Source of the DNA: Trichomonas vaginalis G3 | Taxonomy: Eukaryota > Parabasalia > Trichomonadida > Trichomonadidae | Direction of reading: 5' to 3' | Assembly: GCF_026262505.1 (NCBI RefSeq) | Contig: NC_067206.1 | Location: 27,171,896-27,235,895 of the forward strand | DNA length: 64,000 bases | Shown here: positions 1 through 11,309 of the stretch, piece by piece | Numbering within the stretch: position 1 is the stretch's first letter | How the letters are laid out: every line of letters begins with the position of its first letter | Position numbers and translations under genes: made by a program | The notes under the pieces: model-generated | Told to the model about the DNA's origin: nothing | Seen by the model: the letters and a program-made list of their open reading frames with translations, nothing else | Databases searched by the model: none

Positions 1-2
1 TC

Positions 3-3000
3 AACGTTGAACATCCCGATATGCACCATGAAATGCTTACATTGACAGTTAACCAAGCCCAAATGGTTATCGATGGCATCCTTTCCTGGAAGACTTCAAA
101 CGAAACAGAAGAACTCCCTGTATTATGTGCCTTGCTTCCTCTCTGCAAGACATGCCTCATGGATATGAAGGCAAATAAGAAGAGCCCATACCACGCCATC
201 TTGAAAATGTTGGGAGATGTTAAATTTAAGAAGAACCAGAATTTCATACCAGCTTGCTTTGCTTATCTTGAATTATACACCGCAGTGATCCATCTCGAAA
301 ATATCAAAGCAGACTACGCCTCTCCTTTACAAAATTTCCTCAAAAAACACCAGGAAAAGTTCGAGAAAGCAATTTTCAACCAGAAAGATAAATTACTTTA
401 CACAGATCCTCGCTTGATCGAAGAGTTCGCTCCTCGTTTCGGAGCTTGCGATTTCTCTAAAAAAGTCGATGGTCCAGCAATGCAGTTCCTTCAAGAAATA
501 TCGAATACGTCATTATACGGATGGGGACCAATGGCCCAATTCCATTACATCGTTACTGCCGGATATCCTTTACCAACAGCAAATCTTAAATTTGAGACAA
601 GTAGGTACCAAGCTCTTGGCTCACGCTTATCAGAGGCACTCGATACAATCTTAACTCCTACAAACGATAAAGAGAAATACGAAAATGCCGCTTTGGCCGC
701 AACATCAATCGCCAGATACCTTACACAAGGTTTACATGGAGATCCAATCGTTGCCGCTCTTACTATAGCTCGTGGTGACCCTGTAAATACATGGGAACCA
801 ACAACTACCTTAACAACATTTTTGAATGCGATCCGCGACAACAGTACAAGCTCAAAAATTCTCTGTTCGTTATTCAAGGCAATTGCAAACTCAGCGCATA
901 ACATTGTTACCGAATTAATTCCATTATTACTTATTATTTGGGCAAATACTCCATTTTGGTCCAAAGAGAATATTAATTTAACATGTACATTAGTTAACGA
1001 TCTTTCATCCGAAATCCGCAACTCCGTTGTTGATGCCGTGAATAATAATTCTCAATCTCTCGATATCTTACCCGGAATCTTCCTTTCCTTCCTCAGATGG
1101 GCGGAAACAATCTTACTTAGACGTAGCCGTGCTCACGGTGACAAGAAGATCGAAGGAGCGACCTTCAAATCTACATCCCAAGATAATTGTATCATTGTCG
1201 TCGCTCTTTTACGTGGAACATGCGGTAAATCAAGAGCTTATGACATTTGCGAGGACACTCTCGACAGAATCTTCAAAGTTTTCGAGATGCCACCACTTAT
1301 CAGATATCCTTACACGACAAGTACAGATTCGAGCCAAATTCCAGCTATGCCAGCCATCAACATCGTTCTCCGCGCATGGTTCGGCTACATTGCTGCCTTT
1401 ACCCGTGGAATTATCAAAGGTGCCGAACGAAATCCGACAAATATTCCATCTCCTGAGCGTATTTCCGTGATGACAGAGTTCATTACGCGCTATGTCGACA
1501 ATACAACACTCACATTAACAGATGGAAAGGTCTGTGGCCCGACAGCAGAGTGTTTCTTCAATGCTGCCTTTCAATTTATTTCTCGTGTCAAAATTTTGGA
1601 CAAGAGATTTGGCCAAGGCTTTTCACACCTCCATCCGAGTGTCGACAAAACGTTTAATGACTCATTGAAGTCACATGGATTCAACGCCTACTTAAACAGC
1701 CGCTTTGCATCTACCAATTACTGGGTGAACTACATCCAAATGTGCACGGGAAGAGCGAGTGATCAGAGTTTGTCACAAGAATCATTTAACATTTTACAAG
1801 AAACAATTTGCCAGTTTATTTCTTTGTATTCAATCCAGCAGTTCTTCAAGTTCGAAGCAGAACTCACTAAAGCACTTTACCATTACGTCAAAGCTGTCTA
1901 CGAAAACAAAAATGAAGTGAACCATTTGAGATGGCATTTGACAGTCACTTCACTTGCTGATGTTTTAGTGAGATTTGCCGATAGAAGAGTTGGCGGTTTT
2001 AGCCAAGAAAAACTTGAATTAATGGCAAAAATATTCCCTGTTATTTTGCATAACTTCAAATTCGATGGCGCCGAAAATACAGCGCATATTCCTGATAACG
2101 ATTTGCAAGTTTATGCAACACAAACAATGTTTTATGTCATTAATGCTTTTGATCAATGTTTCAAGACATGTTTATCACCAAAACTCGTAAATTACATTTA
2201 CGATTCATGTCTTGAGATACTTGCAGCAAATCCAGGAACAGGATGGCGCACATTGATTGTCATTGCACAACAAACAGGGCAAGTTATGTCTATTTTGATT
2301 GTTGAAGCATTGACAGAGTATTTGGGCATGAGATTTAGTGTTGTCACTAAATTAAATGATGAACAAATACAAAAAGTTCAATCTCTCGATCCCGATAACC
2401 TTGTACAAGAAAAAGAACAGTTGAGTCCAAAGGAATTATTGAAGAAAGAGAAATACGTCATCCAGAATTTGATCCAATACGCAAGATCATTAAGGAAACA
2501 ATCCAAACTTGATTTCACACAAAAAGAACCAAAAGTTTTAACAGATATTTTGTGTGAAAACGGTTTCGCTTTCTTCGAAAATCCTCCTACAAACAAATCA
2601 AAAATTTTGGCATCATGCGTTAGATGTTTAGCCATGAGTCCACAGATCCATGAACTCTTTGATCACATGGCAAAGAAATGCGTTGGAATGACAAAACTTC
2701 CTGATAATCTCAAGTTCTTTTTCGAAAGTTTCTTCCTTGCAATGGTTTCTAACTGGGATTTGGCAACACCTTTACACCACGCGATCAATCCAAATCCACA
2801 GAAGTTCATGGAATCAATGCAGCCAAATTATTATTGGGCGTATTATTTCGTGAAATTCTTCCAAATCACGAACTCTAAGGAATTATGCAAAGAATTATAC
2901 GTTGAATGTTTCATCAGACCTTATTTGATGTGTCCGATGGATTACAACGTAAAAACTGCAAGTATAACAGGAGATTTGAACATGTTTATTAATATGATCA

Positions 3001-6000
3001 AAGTCTCAGAAGCATTAGATTTCGCTGTAGGCGGAATTCTCAAGATGGAACCAATTTTATGTCATATCAATGTTCCAACAATTGCTTATGACAGAGAAGT
3101 TGTTTTATCAGTTGTAGGAAAATACAAATCAACAGTTTACATTCCTAAAACACTTACATCATCTATTCCTGTTGTTGCAAATGATATGTTGTTGTTACAG
3201 AACTCAAGATGGATTGAATTCGCTGGAACAAACAATGAAAATGTTCCTGTTTTCTTATTAAGACTTTCTAAGATTCCTCCTGTTCATCCTCACGCTGTAG
3301 CTTCACATTTAATCATTTGTACGAATCCTTATCCTATTTTTGATTTAGTTGTTTATGTAGATAGAACTCCTGAACACATAACAAACGGATTCCAACCATT
3401 CCTCGGCCAAATGACTGAAGAATTCAACACGAGACTCAGAAAGATCCATATTACAAGAGTTTCTACTTATTACTTTGGAAAAATCAAAGATGTTGAATTC
3501 CAAAAACTCGGTGACAAAGTAAATCTTTGTGAAGATATCGCTGAACTCTTCAGAGATTCACCACAAATAACATTACCAATATGGGCATTAGATCCACAAG
3601 AAACAGCCAGATGCTATGGATTGGTAACAACTCCATCAGGAGCAACAGCGAGATTGATAATGAATGATTCCGAAATCATTATTAAAAACCAACAATCTCC
3701 AACATCTCCGAAATTAATGGACAAAAACATTTCTACTTTCCATGAAATATATATCTCTGAAGTGACAGAAATCATCAATGAAGACGGCGGAATAACAATC
3801 AATTACAGAGCAGATAAGAAGATCAATATCTTGAGACTGAAAACAATCGCTCCTGATTTGTTTATCAACACATTTAAAGCGATTGTCAATTTCAAGAAAT
3901 TCAAACAACCGTTGAGCCCAACAGAAATCGAATTGATCTGCACTAAATCAATAAGAGGAGAATGCGCTGCTTTAGCATTACATTTGATTTCCGTTAAATC
4001 AAATGCTTTAGTTACTTCAGCAATTCATTTATTTGAAACAGCGATCAAGAACACGAAATATTCTCCAGATTCTTATTTCCCTCTTGGTCCTGTTGCAACT
4101 TATTCCGCTTTCTTCAAAGAGTTGCAAAACTCAAATCTCGTTGATGATGTTGTTCCGAGATTGTCTGATTATCTTCCTTCATCTCCTTATTCATGTGTTC
4201 CTCTTCTTTCTCTTTTGGTTGAATATCTCAATGTTGAAAAGAACACTGAGAAATTATCAAGAGTTATCTTGAACATCATCAAATGCATGATGACAACTAA
4301 CGAAGATGAAGAGAGTAAATCCAAATCAACAAGTAGATCAAGGTCCCAAAACACAAGCGCAACAACAAACAGAACTAAGTCTCTTAATGGTCCATTGGCA
4401 CCAGGAATTCCAATGAATCAAGAGAAAGAACTTACAGGACCTTTGCAGAGATTGAGATACATGATCAACAGATTCCTTTGGAGCAAAATCACATCAAGAG
4501 AAGCAATCGAAATCGCTTGTGCAGAACTCTTGAGAAACAAAGTTCCAAAGACAACAGTTGCTTATGTTTTCAAGCAATTCGTTGATTCAGATCCAGAATA
4601 CATGGGCAATCTTTTGATCGAGAAAATTTTGGATGGAAACATCAGAAGAAATCCATTCGGAAACTCAATCAAATCAAGAAGAATCTTCGGTGCTTTGCAG
4701 CATCTTCCTTTCGATTGTCCTCAATTTGTTGAAGGGCATATTGCTCCTCTTGTTTTCTCTTCTGTTTTCGGATCTGTCCACGTCGAGAAAGACACGAATT
4801 CCATCATTACTTTCTTGAGATCAACGGCTGTTTGCATGGAAAAGAAGTATCCAGAGAAAAGCGGTATAATATTAACACGTTTCCAAGTCATTGAGAAATT
4901 ATTGGAACACCACAGAGAAATGATTGTTTCCAATCTTGTTACAGCTGGTATAGAATTGTGCCAAGCTTTCTCTCCACAAGAAAAAGCCAGATACGAGGGA
5001 TTCATCAAATCCCAGGAGCCAGGAGAGAATCCAAATATGTGGTACATCAAAGCAGCTGCTATGGTTCAAAATGGAAACAGAGATACATCGTTTGTCAACA
5101 AATTCGTTGATTTGTTGCCTTCTCTTTTCGCTCTCAAGCCTGGACATCTTCGTCTGGAACTCTGCTTCGAAACTCTCAGCTCCATCATTCCTTTGATGGA
5201 AAGTACATCTTTAGTTCCTTTGATCTTGGTTTGGCCGGCTCTTTACTCTTCTTGCCACTTGAATATGCAGTTGAGAAATTCAGCTTTGAAACTGTTAAAT
5301 GTCTGTTTGCAATTTGCTTACGACCACGGCGATTTCAAGAACATCGGTGGTATTGAGACAACAACATATATCTCAGAGCAATTGACAAAGACATTGTCTA
5401 ATTTCAAGGATTCTTTCGGAAGTGACAAAGATAATTCCTTCATTTACACATTGTCACAAGCTTTGTCAAGAGGTTTCGAGTTATTGGAGACACAAGCGGA
5501 AGCAATAAATGTCGCCAAAACATGTATCAACGCTCTTAAAGACAGGCCTTTCCTGGCAACACATTTTGTTATGCCATTGATTTGCTACACGAGCGAAGAC
5601 ATTGTTCCTATCTGTTCTTGTTTCTCTCAGATGACGACACCAGCAGAAATCATCTTCGAAAACTTCGAACAGAGAAGAGAGTTAGATCAAGTTTACATTG
5701 CTGCTTACATGACAAACTGTGTTGCTGACGGCGCATGCAAGAATAACACATCTAGAATTGCAGAAGTTTTGACATACGGCGCACAGAAGTTCCCTCCATT
5801 CTTCAAGCCATTCAAAGCTAATGTTGTAAGTAGATGCTGGAGAATGATTGATGCAAAGACAATTACATTCGAAGATTTGGACCTTTACGCAACAATTTCT
5901 GCTTTGTTCATGTCTATTCCAGACTCTGGTGTTGATTACACAGAAACAGCCACGAAGTTCGGATTCCAGAGAATATCAGATGACAAGTTAACAAAGATCA

Positions 6001-6050
6001 TCCAAAAGGCTTTGACAGGAATAATCAAGGCTATCAAATTAGTCGGATAA
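3..6050 (+). CDS. Neurofibromin/IRA-like giant HEAT-repeat protein, 5' partial
   Basis: The frame is open from the first bases of the window, so the gene begins to the left; the first ATG seen is at 21 and gives 2009 residues. Most of the protein is helical HEAT/ARM-like sequence. Residues about 1056-1170 resemble the Sec14 (CRAL-TRIO-like) module of neurofibromin (NVPVFLLRLSK, then FDLVVYVDRTPEH), and residues about 1180-1300 resemble the PH-like module that follows it (STFHEIYISEVTEIINEDGG matches in pattern human NF1 [20 protein letters not shown], compared from memory). A Ser/Arg-rich linker lies near residue 1430, followed by more helical repeats, as in NF1. I see no clear RasGAP arginine-finger block, so GAP activity is not claimed; it may lie upstream or be absent. 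In the family the role is negative control of Ras at membranes. The stop is TAA at 6050. The last 430 codons recur in damaged form at 14.6-15.9 kb. Confidence 0.6.
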   Translation, partial: NVEHPDMHHEMLTLTVNQAQMVIDGILSWKTSNETEELPVLCALLPLCKTCLMDMKANKKSPYHAILKMLGDVKFKKNQNFIPACFAYLELYTAVIHLENIKADYASPLQNFLKKHQEKFEKAIFNQKDKLLYTDPRLIEEFAPRFGACDFSKKVDGPAMQFLQEISNTSLYGWGPMAQFHYIVTAGYPLPTANLKFETSRYQALGSRLSEALDTILTPTNDKEKYENAALAATSIARYLTQGLHGDPIVAALTIARGDPVNTWEPTTTLTTFLNAIRDNSTSSKILCSLFKAIANSAHNIVTELIPLLLIIWANTPFWSKENINLTCTLVNDLSSEIRNSVVDAVNNNSQSLDILPGIFLSFLRWAETILLRRSRAHGDKKIEGATFKSTSQDNCIIVVALLRGTCGKSRAYDICEDTLDRIFKVFEMPPLIRYPYTTSTDSSQIPAMPAINIVLRAWFGYIAAFTRGIIKGAERNPTNIPSPERISVMTEFITRYVDNTTLTLTDGKVCGPTAECFFNAAFQFISRVKILDKRFGQGFSHLHPSVDKTFNDSLKSHGFNAYLNSRFASTNYWVNYIQMCTGRASDQSLSQESFNILQETICQFISLYSIQQFFKFEAELTKALYHYVKAVYENKNEVNHLRWHLTVTSLADVLVRFADRRVGGFSQEKLELMAKIFPVILHNFKFDGAENTAHIPDNDLQVYATQTMFYVINAFDQCFKTCLSPKLVNYIYDSCLEILAANPGTGWRTLIVIAQQTGQVMSILIVEALTEYLGMRFSVVTKLNDEQIQKVQSLDPDNLVQEKEQLSPKELLKKEKYVIQNLIQYARSLRKQSKLDFTQKEPKVLTDILCENGFAFFENPPTNKSKILASCVRCLAMSPQIHELFDHMAKKCVGMTKLPDNLKFFFESFFLAMVSNWDLATPLHHAINPNPQKFMESMQPNYYWAYYFVKFFQITNSKELCKELYVECFIRPYLMCPMDYNVKTASITGDLNMFINMIKVSEALDFAVGGILKMEPILCHINVPTIAYDREVVLSVVGKYKSTVYIPKTLTSSIPVVANDMLLLQNSRWIEFAGTNNENVPVFLLRLSKIPPVHPHAVASHLIICTNPYPIFDLVVYVDRTPEHITNGFQPFLGQMTEEFNTRLRKIHITRVSTYYFGKIKDVEFQKLGDKVNLCEDIAELFRDSPQITLPIWALDPQETARCYGLVTTPSGATARLIMNDSEIIIKNQQSPTSPKLMDKNISTFHEIYISEVTEIINEDGGITINYRADKKINILRLKTIAPDLFINTFKAIVNFKKFKQPLSPTEIELICTKSIRGECAALALHLISVKSNALVTSAIHLFETAIKNTKYSPDSYFPLGPVATYSAFFKELQNSNLVDDVVPRLSDYLPSSPYSCVPLLSLLVEYLNVEKNTEKLSRVILNIIKCMMTTNEDEESKSKSTSRSRSQNTSATTNRTKSLNGPLAPGIPMNQEKELTGPLQRLRYMINRFLWSKITSREAIEIACAELLRNKVPKTTVAYVFKQFVDSDPEYMGNLLIEKILDGNIRRNPFGNSIKSRRIFGALQHLPFDCPQFVEGHIAPLVFSSVFGSVHVEKDTNSIITFLRSTAVCMEKKYPEKSGIILTRFQVIEKLLEHHREMIVSNLVTAGIELCQAFSPQEKARYEGFIKSQEPGENPNMWYIKAAAMVQNGNRDTSFVNKFVDLLPSLFALKPGHLRLELCFETLSSIIPLMESTSLVPLILVWPALYSSCHLNMQLRNSALKLLNVCLQFAYDHGDFKNIGGIETTTYISEQLTKTLSNFKDSFGSDKDNSFIYTLSQALSRGFELLETQAEAINVAKTCINALKDRPFLATHFVMPLICYTSEDIVPICSCFSQMTTPAEIIFENFEQRRELDQVYIAAYMTNCVADGACKNNTSRIAEVLTYGAQKFPPFFKPFKANVVSRCWRMIDAKTITFEDLDLYATISALFMSIPDSGVDYTETATKFGFQRISDDKLTKIIQKALTGIIKAIKLVG

Positions 6051-6462
6051 AAAAGATATTTATTTATTTTAATTCTGGATCCAGATTTTTTTTGTATGAG
6101 GAAAAATTTAAACTCAATTTATCTCTCGAAGTGAAGCGATGTGAATTTTTAAGGGTATGATGATCTCTTGATGCACAAATAAGTGAAGTATTTCCTTCTT
6201 TAATATATGTTCGAAGTGTTTGGATTTCTTTCTGTAGAATCCAGTCATTTTGTTAGAGTAGGAAAAATCACCCTTTAGTGAGAAAAAAAATTCTCAATGA
6301 TAATATTCTCAAACTACAAGAAATTTTAAAATTCTAGGAGAATACAAGATTAAAAACAATCGAAGTTGCGATAGAACAAGTTTGATGGTTAAATTCTCCA
6401 TTATTTTCCCATTTATTTCATATAATTTATATTGATACTTCAATGTTCATATTTTACAAATA
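6051..6462. other. Intergenic spacer
   Basis: About 410 bases without a gene, AT-rich, holding several short copies of an ATTCTC/GAGAAT-type motif (around 6280-6350) that could pair with one another. No RNA gene or promoter could be recognised. The same spacer follows the copy at 15.9 kb. Confidence 0.5.
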
Positions 6463-7486
6463 ATGGATAAAAAACCGTTATATTTATGTCATATTGTGTA
6501 AGAATGCTGGAAAGTCATCTTTAAGAGATGACGATCTATGGAATAGTTATTTCACAAGTCAATTTACAGGGGTACAAACCAAATCATGTATAAACTGCAA
6601 TATTACAGCCGGGAAAAGTCAATATTACTTAGATGACTGCAGTTTTTTTGATGACAATGACCATATTATCAATTTCAGCGAAATTGCGAGTTCATTGTTT
6701 CTACATAATCGCTGTTCTTTTAATAATTGTGTTTCAACAGAAGACGGATGCTGTATTTACTACCTTTCAAAAAACGATACTTCAATTGTTCAACGAAAAT
6801 TCTGTTGTACAAGGTGCCAAAGCTCTAAAAATGGTCATTTTTCATATACATCAGTAGGCCAAAGAAACTTAAACTTTATTATTGACAGTTCACTTTTCGA
6901 TTTAGGAAATGAAAATGCTGGTGAACGAGGAATTTTCGTTCTAGATGGCAATATCTTAATTTCATCATCAAATTTTTCCTCTTGTAAAGGTACAAGAGAA
7001 GTTATGGGATATTTTGATACATTTTTAGATGACTACAAAACAAAATTTAACTATACTACTGTTATTAATAGTAAGTCAACAAATGATTACAATACAATTC
7101 TAGGTATTCGTTATAATTCGTTGATTGAGTCTTGCAATATAATAAATAATAGTATATCAAAATCAGATTCGGGTATTATTGTTCATTCTGGAAAAACTCT
7201 TTCTGCTTCTGGCTGTTCTTTTATTAAAAACACTGCTCCTGAAGGTTCATTTTTAATATGTAACTATAATGAGCTAACGATTTGGAATTGCTATATTGAT
7301 GATTTGATTCCAAATACATTTTATAAAAATGTATTGCCTAAAAATTCAAAAGCATATTTCACTAACAGATTGGTTCATCTTTCAACTGGAAATTGTCAAG
7401 CAGAATTTGAAAATATCAATAAAAGTAATAGAAAACTTAATCAACATTGTTTTGTACCAATCGTATTAAACTATAAACCATTTTAA
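6463..7486 (+). pseudogene. Beta-helix (Pmp-type) surface-protein remnant
   Basis: An open frame of about 330 codons from roughly 6494 to 7486 has no ATG at its beginning; a nearby ATG at 6463 opens a different, short frame. I therefore call it a remnant rather than an intact gene. The sequence is rich in Asn, Ser and Cys, with repeating short strands such as SSNFSSCKG, IESCNIINNSI and LSASGCSFIKNTAPEGSF. This is typical of parallel right-handed beta-helix proteins, including the polymorphic-membrane-protein (Pmp)-like family of trichomonad surface proteins. There is no signal peptide or membrane anchor, so both ends of such a protein are missing. The family is presumed to act at the cell surface; that is inference. 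A second copy lies at 16.33-17.32 kb. Confidence 0.5.
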
Positions 7487-8034
7487 TAATCATTTTTAAA
7501 TAGAAAGAAGATACCAATAACATTTTGAATATAGTGAATGAAATAAATATTTTAATAAATCAAATGTACATAAATCATGAATTACGAGATGAATAACCAA
7601 AGAATTGGAAGAGTCTCAAAAGATAACCAATTTTTTAATAGAAGAATGCTCTTACAGTTTGTAAATAATGTTTTAGCTACAATAGTGATACACCTCAAAA
7701 TATATTATAAATACAATTTGAAAGGAGAGAACTGAAATGGCGGGATGTGTTCATTTTTAGAGATACTTCGAATGATTATCTATGAAGACAATATTGAAGA
7801 TTTCTAATGAATCAAGGAAAGGCAGAAGTTCCGTAATAAACTGTTCTCATGAGTATTTTCATCATGAATAATCTTTAATTAATTGAGCAGATGTTCAAAT
7901 GTTACACCAGGACAAGATTGTGAACTATAATTATTGGATCTATATATTTATTTTTAAATTATAAATTCTACTACTCAGATAAATTCTCTATATGAAAAAA
8001 TTCGTATTTCTAAAACAAATAAAAAACTTTTTTT
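7487..8034. other. Intergenic spacer between convergent genes
   Basis: About 550 bases, AT-rich. It separates the beta-helix remnant (plus strand) from the Sec24-like gene (minus strand), so it holds both 3' ends. No gene or RNA is recognisable. Confidence 0.4.
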
Positions 8035-9954
8035 TTATTCAACAAGTTTAATTTTTGCCTGGCAAACGTGTGGATATCTTCTAACAAATTTCCAGAGCTC
8101 TGCATTCTCTTGAGAATCAATTTGAGGAAGGTCAGAAGGAAGGGAGTTCAAATCTTCACAACCAAAAGCGTTTTTGATGTAGTTTAAATTAGATTTCTTC
8201 GAAACTTGGAAGAAAATGTCATCAATGTCTTGTTTTGCCTTGATACAGTTGTTTGGTCCGAATGATTTTGTTCTTGGATGCAAATAAAGGAGGAAATCAA
8301 ACACATTAGAGTTTCTTATATATATGATATCCTGAATTCTTCCATCAACTCCCAATTTGTGGATCTTTTGGGCAATTTCGGAATTTTTCATGTAATCAAT
8401 CAAAGAATTTATCAATTGTTCGCCTATTGACTTGATCATTGGCAGACATTTGTTTAAATCACCGCAAAGTAGGCTGTTTGCGAACATTCTGCCAACATAA
8501 TCCAAAAATGCACCGGGATCTATGTTAGTTTTCACGCAGGTTGGGTCGTTTGATACTAAGTACCATTGCGTTGATACTCTGACCCTGGAATTTCCCTTGT
8601 AATCCTTGTATTTCATCAAATGCTGGAAAAATACGACTCCAATTTTAGTTGGCTGGTGCATATTGAGGTCGTAGAACAAGGAAGAGCTATATGGGAAGTT
8701 TCCGAGTGATAATTCCTTAGTATCCGAGAAAATTCCATTTGATGAAATATTATCAATGGAAAAGACATCAGTATCGAACAAAAGAGTAGACGTAGCGTTG
8801 TAGAAGTAAGGAGTATTAGCGATTTTGTTAATAAAGCAGTCTAATTTCGGAAAATCTTTTTCAGTTGAATATTTCTCTACAACTCGAAGATTTCCGGACG
8901 AAACACCAGGCATAAGTCCGAAGATGTTCATGTTATCACTTCCATCAACACAGGCAAATAAATGAAGCGAAATTCCGGAAATATTAAAACTTTTTCCTAA
9001 ATTCAAGTAGAAATCGTTTTGTTTGGTCTCTTTGTATAGTAAATCACTGAAATCGTTCAGTTGTGGCGCTGATTTTGGCAAACAAAAAGGACCATAATTT
9101 GGATTTCCGTAAACTGAAGCAATTATGGAGCCTCCAGCATCATTTAATAGTCTAAGAGTTGCTAGTAATGCTGATGGGAAGCAATTGTCAGCAGATGAAG
9201 AACTTTTTGTATTTGAAATTTTTTCGAGAGAATCTAAGATCCATTGCCTGTTTTCAGATAGTGTTCTGAGTTTTAATGGTGGAAACTGGAAATGATCGAG
9301 GTCCGAAATCTGAATAACTCTGTTTTTCAAAGAATCATAATATTGAAGCGTTTCATCGAAAGTAATGATACCAAAAGATGCATTTTCATTGCAAGTCTTA
9401 ACCATTTTGATCAATGACGTGCAAAAATCTCTTGTCATTCCTGATTCTACGGCATATTTTGAAGTATCAATCAAAATTACGTAATTTAATAAACTTAAAT
9501 GTTCTGTACTTTCTTGTAAGATTACATCATATACAGGAGATGTGAAAAATTGGTGCTTTTGAACGTCCATATCTTTTGGAAGTGTAATTTCGCTTCCACA
9601 GATAGGACAAATAACAGAGTTTTTATCAGGCACCTTTCTGCAGCATATGTTTGGATATGCACCACATGAAAAGCATTTAGGAATGTATTGGGTTGAGCAA
9701 TTTAACAATGGAACTCTATGGAAATCGCCTGGAGAAACTAAAATACCAAGAGGATATGCCCCATTGTTCATAGCTGGTGTATGTGGGAAAACAGTTGTGA
9801 TTGAACGAAAGTTTGGCATATAATTTTTATGTGGATTGGATTTCGGTTCTTCAGCGACCAAATTTTCCTCCCAGATGTCATCCTTATTCTCCAATGTTCG
9901 TTTTATATATACTAAATTCTCTGGAGGCTGTACATATTTTCCTTTATTTGTCAT
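8035..9954 (-). CDS. Sec23/Sec24-family COPII coat protein, Sec24-like
   Basis: 639 residues from ATG. Sec24 is the cargo-binding subunit of the COPII inner coat, which forms vesicles at the endoplasmic reticulum. A zinc finger is visible at residues about 94-118 (CFSCGAYPN, CCRKVPD, CPICGSE: paired cysteines). A trunk (von Willebrand A-like) domain follows from about residue 150 (YVILIDTSKYAVESG and GIITFDETLQYY). The region around 270-330 (SALLATLRLLNDAGGSIIASVYGNPNYGP) and the helical part at 470-560 fit the family, and a short degenerate gelsolin-like tail ends the protein. It is shorter than most Sec24 proteins, mainly because there is almost no N-terminal extension before the zinc finger. 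I prefer Sec24 to Sec23 but am not certain. The gene lies head-to-tail with eL27, and a damaged copy is at 17.87-19.78 kb. Confidence 0.8.
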   Translation of the reverse strand: MTNKGKYVQPPENLVYIKRTLENKDDIWEENLVAEEPKSNPHKNYMPNFRSITTVFPHTPAMNNGAYPLGILVSPGDFHRVPLLNCSTQYIPKCFSCGAYPNICCRKVPDKNSVICPICGSEITLPKDMDVQKHQFFTSPVYDVILQESTEHLSLLNYVILIDTSKYAVESGMTRDFCTSLIKMVKTCNENASFGIITFDETLQYYDSLKNRVIQISDLDHFQFPPLKLRTLSENRQWILDSLEKISNTKSSSSADNCFPSALLATLRLLNDAGGSIIASVYGNPNYGPFCLPKSAPQLNDFSDLLYKETKQNDFYLNLGKSFNISGISLHLFACVDGSDNMNIFGLMPGVSSGNLRVVEKYSTEKDFPKLDCFINKIANTPYFYNATSTLLFDTDVFSIDNISSNGIFSDTKELSLGNFPYSSSLFYDLNMHQPTKIGVVFFQHLMKYKDYKGNSRVRVSTQWYLVSNDPTCVKTNIDPGAFLDYVGRMFANSLLCGDLNKCLPMIKSIGEQLINSLIDYMKNSEIAQKIHKLGVDGRIQDIIYIRNSNVFDFLLYLHPRTKSFGPNNCIKAKQDIDDIFFQVSKKSNLNYIKNAFGCEDLNSLPSDLPQIDSQENAELWKFVRRYPHVCQAKIKLVE

Positions 9955-10170
9955 TTTTTTTTAAAAATAAAAACTTTTTTTTTAGAAAAATTTCAGAAAG
10001 TCGTGAACTGCGGCTAATCAAATATAATAACAAAATTATAATAAACTAGAAACAAAGAAACAAAAAAACATATGAAATCTTATAAATTCCTTGAAATTTC
10101 ATTAATAATTTTTATTTGTAGAAAAATATGACATCAAGTAATTTAATAACCACCATTTATAAGATCTAAT

Positions 10171-10590
10171 TTAGAATTGGAGTGGCTTGAAGAACCATGC
10201 CATCTTGTTGTTGAGGTACTTCTGGCGGAGGACAGCAGCGTATTCTGTAAGGAGGGCCTTCTTAGCTGGGGCATCCTTAAGAGCAGCAACAACCTTCTCG
10301 ACGGAGATCTTCTTGAAGAAGTCCTCATCCTTGACGTTGTGGCGTGTAAGCATAACGTGGTTGAAGTTGACGGCCTTGACGAAAAGCTTAACTTGTGTCT
10401 TCTTAACGAGGACTTCTGTTGGCATATCCTTTGTGACCTTCTTTGGATACTTCTCGATACCCATAACGATGGCGTATGGGAACTTGCGATCTTCAGTGCC
10501 TTCTGGGTAGGCAGCGAGGACGACGGCCTTCTTGCCGGCGTGGCGGCCCTGGAGCATAACAACAAAACGACCTGCTTGGAGAAGAGACAT
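10171..10590 (-). CDS. RPL27: 60S ribosomal protein eL27
   Basis: 139 residues from the ATG at 10590, reading MSLLQAGRFVVMLQGRHAGK. A longer frame upstream begins at a non-conserved ATG at 10626 and I reject it, because family members start just before the KOW motif and are about 136 residues long. The KOW motif (GRFVVMLQGRHAGKKAVVL), the NHVMLTRHNVKDED block and the C-terminal YLNNKMAWFFKPLQF are hallmarks of eL27, a structural protein of the large cytosolic ribosomal subunit. Codon use is more GC-rich than in the neighbours, as expected for a highly expressed gene. No intron is present. A second, interrupted copy lies at 19.99-20.40 kb; because eL27 is essential and highly conserved, those interruptions are good evidence of sequence error there. 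Confidence 0.95.
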   Translation of the reverse strand: MSLLQAGRFVVMLQGRHAGKKAVVLAAYPEGTEDRKFPYAIVMGIEKYPKKVTKDMPTEVLVKKTQVKLFVKAVNFNHVMLTRHNVKDEDFFKKISVEKVVAALKDAPAKKALLTEYAAVLRQKYLNNKMAWFFKPLQF

Positions 10591-11309
10591 ACAGGGAAAG
10601 GTCGACCAACAACGATTATTTTTCACAGAATTTGGGATTTTATATTATTATTCCTACCACTCCAAAAACAAAACGGACAGAGGCAACACTACATATTTTT
10701 AATATCAATTTTTATAAATATCATAAATGTGTTCTAGAAATACATTACTATTGTCTTTTAGATATGTGTACTACTTGTTGAATATTACAAATGCTATTGT
10801 ATTGTAAACTGTGAACCCATACATCCTGAAAATAACATATTAATATCATTTGAATAATTTAATGGGAAATATCTGCAGTTTTAATCAATCGGCACTAAAA
10901 CAGCGCACATAATTCAATACGTAACATATTATAAAGCAAAATATATAATTTGATATCCAATTCCTAAAAATAACAATATTCCAATAATATTTACATTAAA
11001 TAAACCAAATTAAATTACTATATTTTATGGCATTCCAAACGGGAACCGCGGTTGGTTACCATGGATTTCCGTCACCGGTCACATTTTAAAGATTTTTAAA
11101 GCCTTATAAAAATATGCTTTGTAAATCATTTTTTGTAAATCGGCAAAAATTTGGTAATTTTCTTCAACTAATAAATCTGCGAATAGCATTTATAATACAA
11201 GAACAATCTTTTAAAATGCGTTTGATTCATTTTTGTATAATTTCATATAGGCACATATATTCTTCCGGGACTTTCCGTGATTTTACCGTAAAATCATTAG
11301 TTTACACCA

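Noticed and set aside
10177-10737. Long plus-strand frame opposite eL27
   Set aside because: Antisense shadow of a strongly conserved ribosomal protein gene; composition follows eL27 codon structure.
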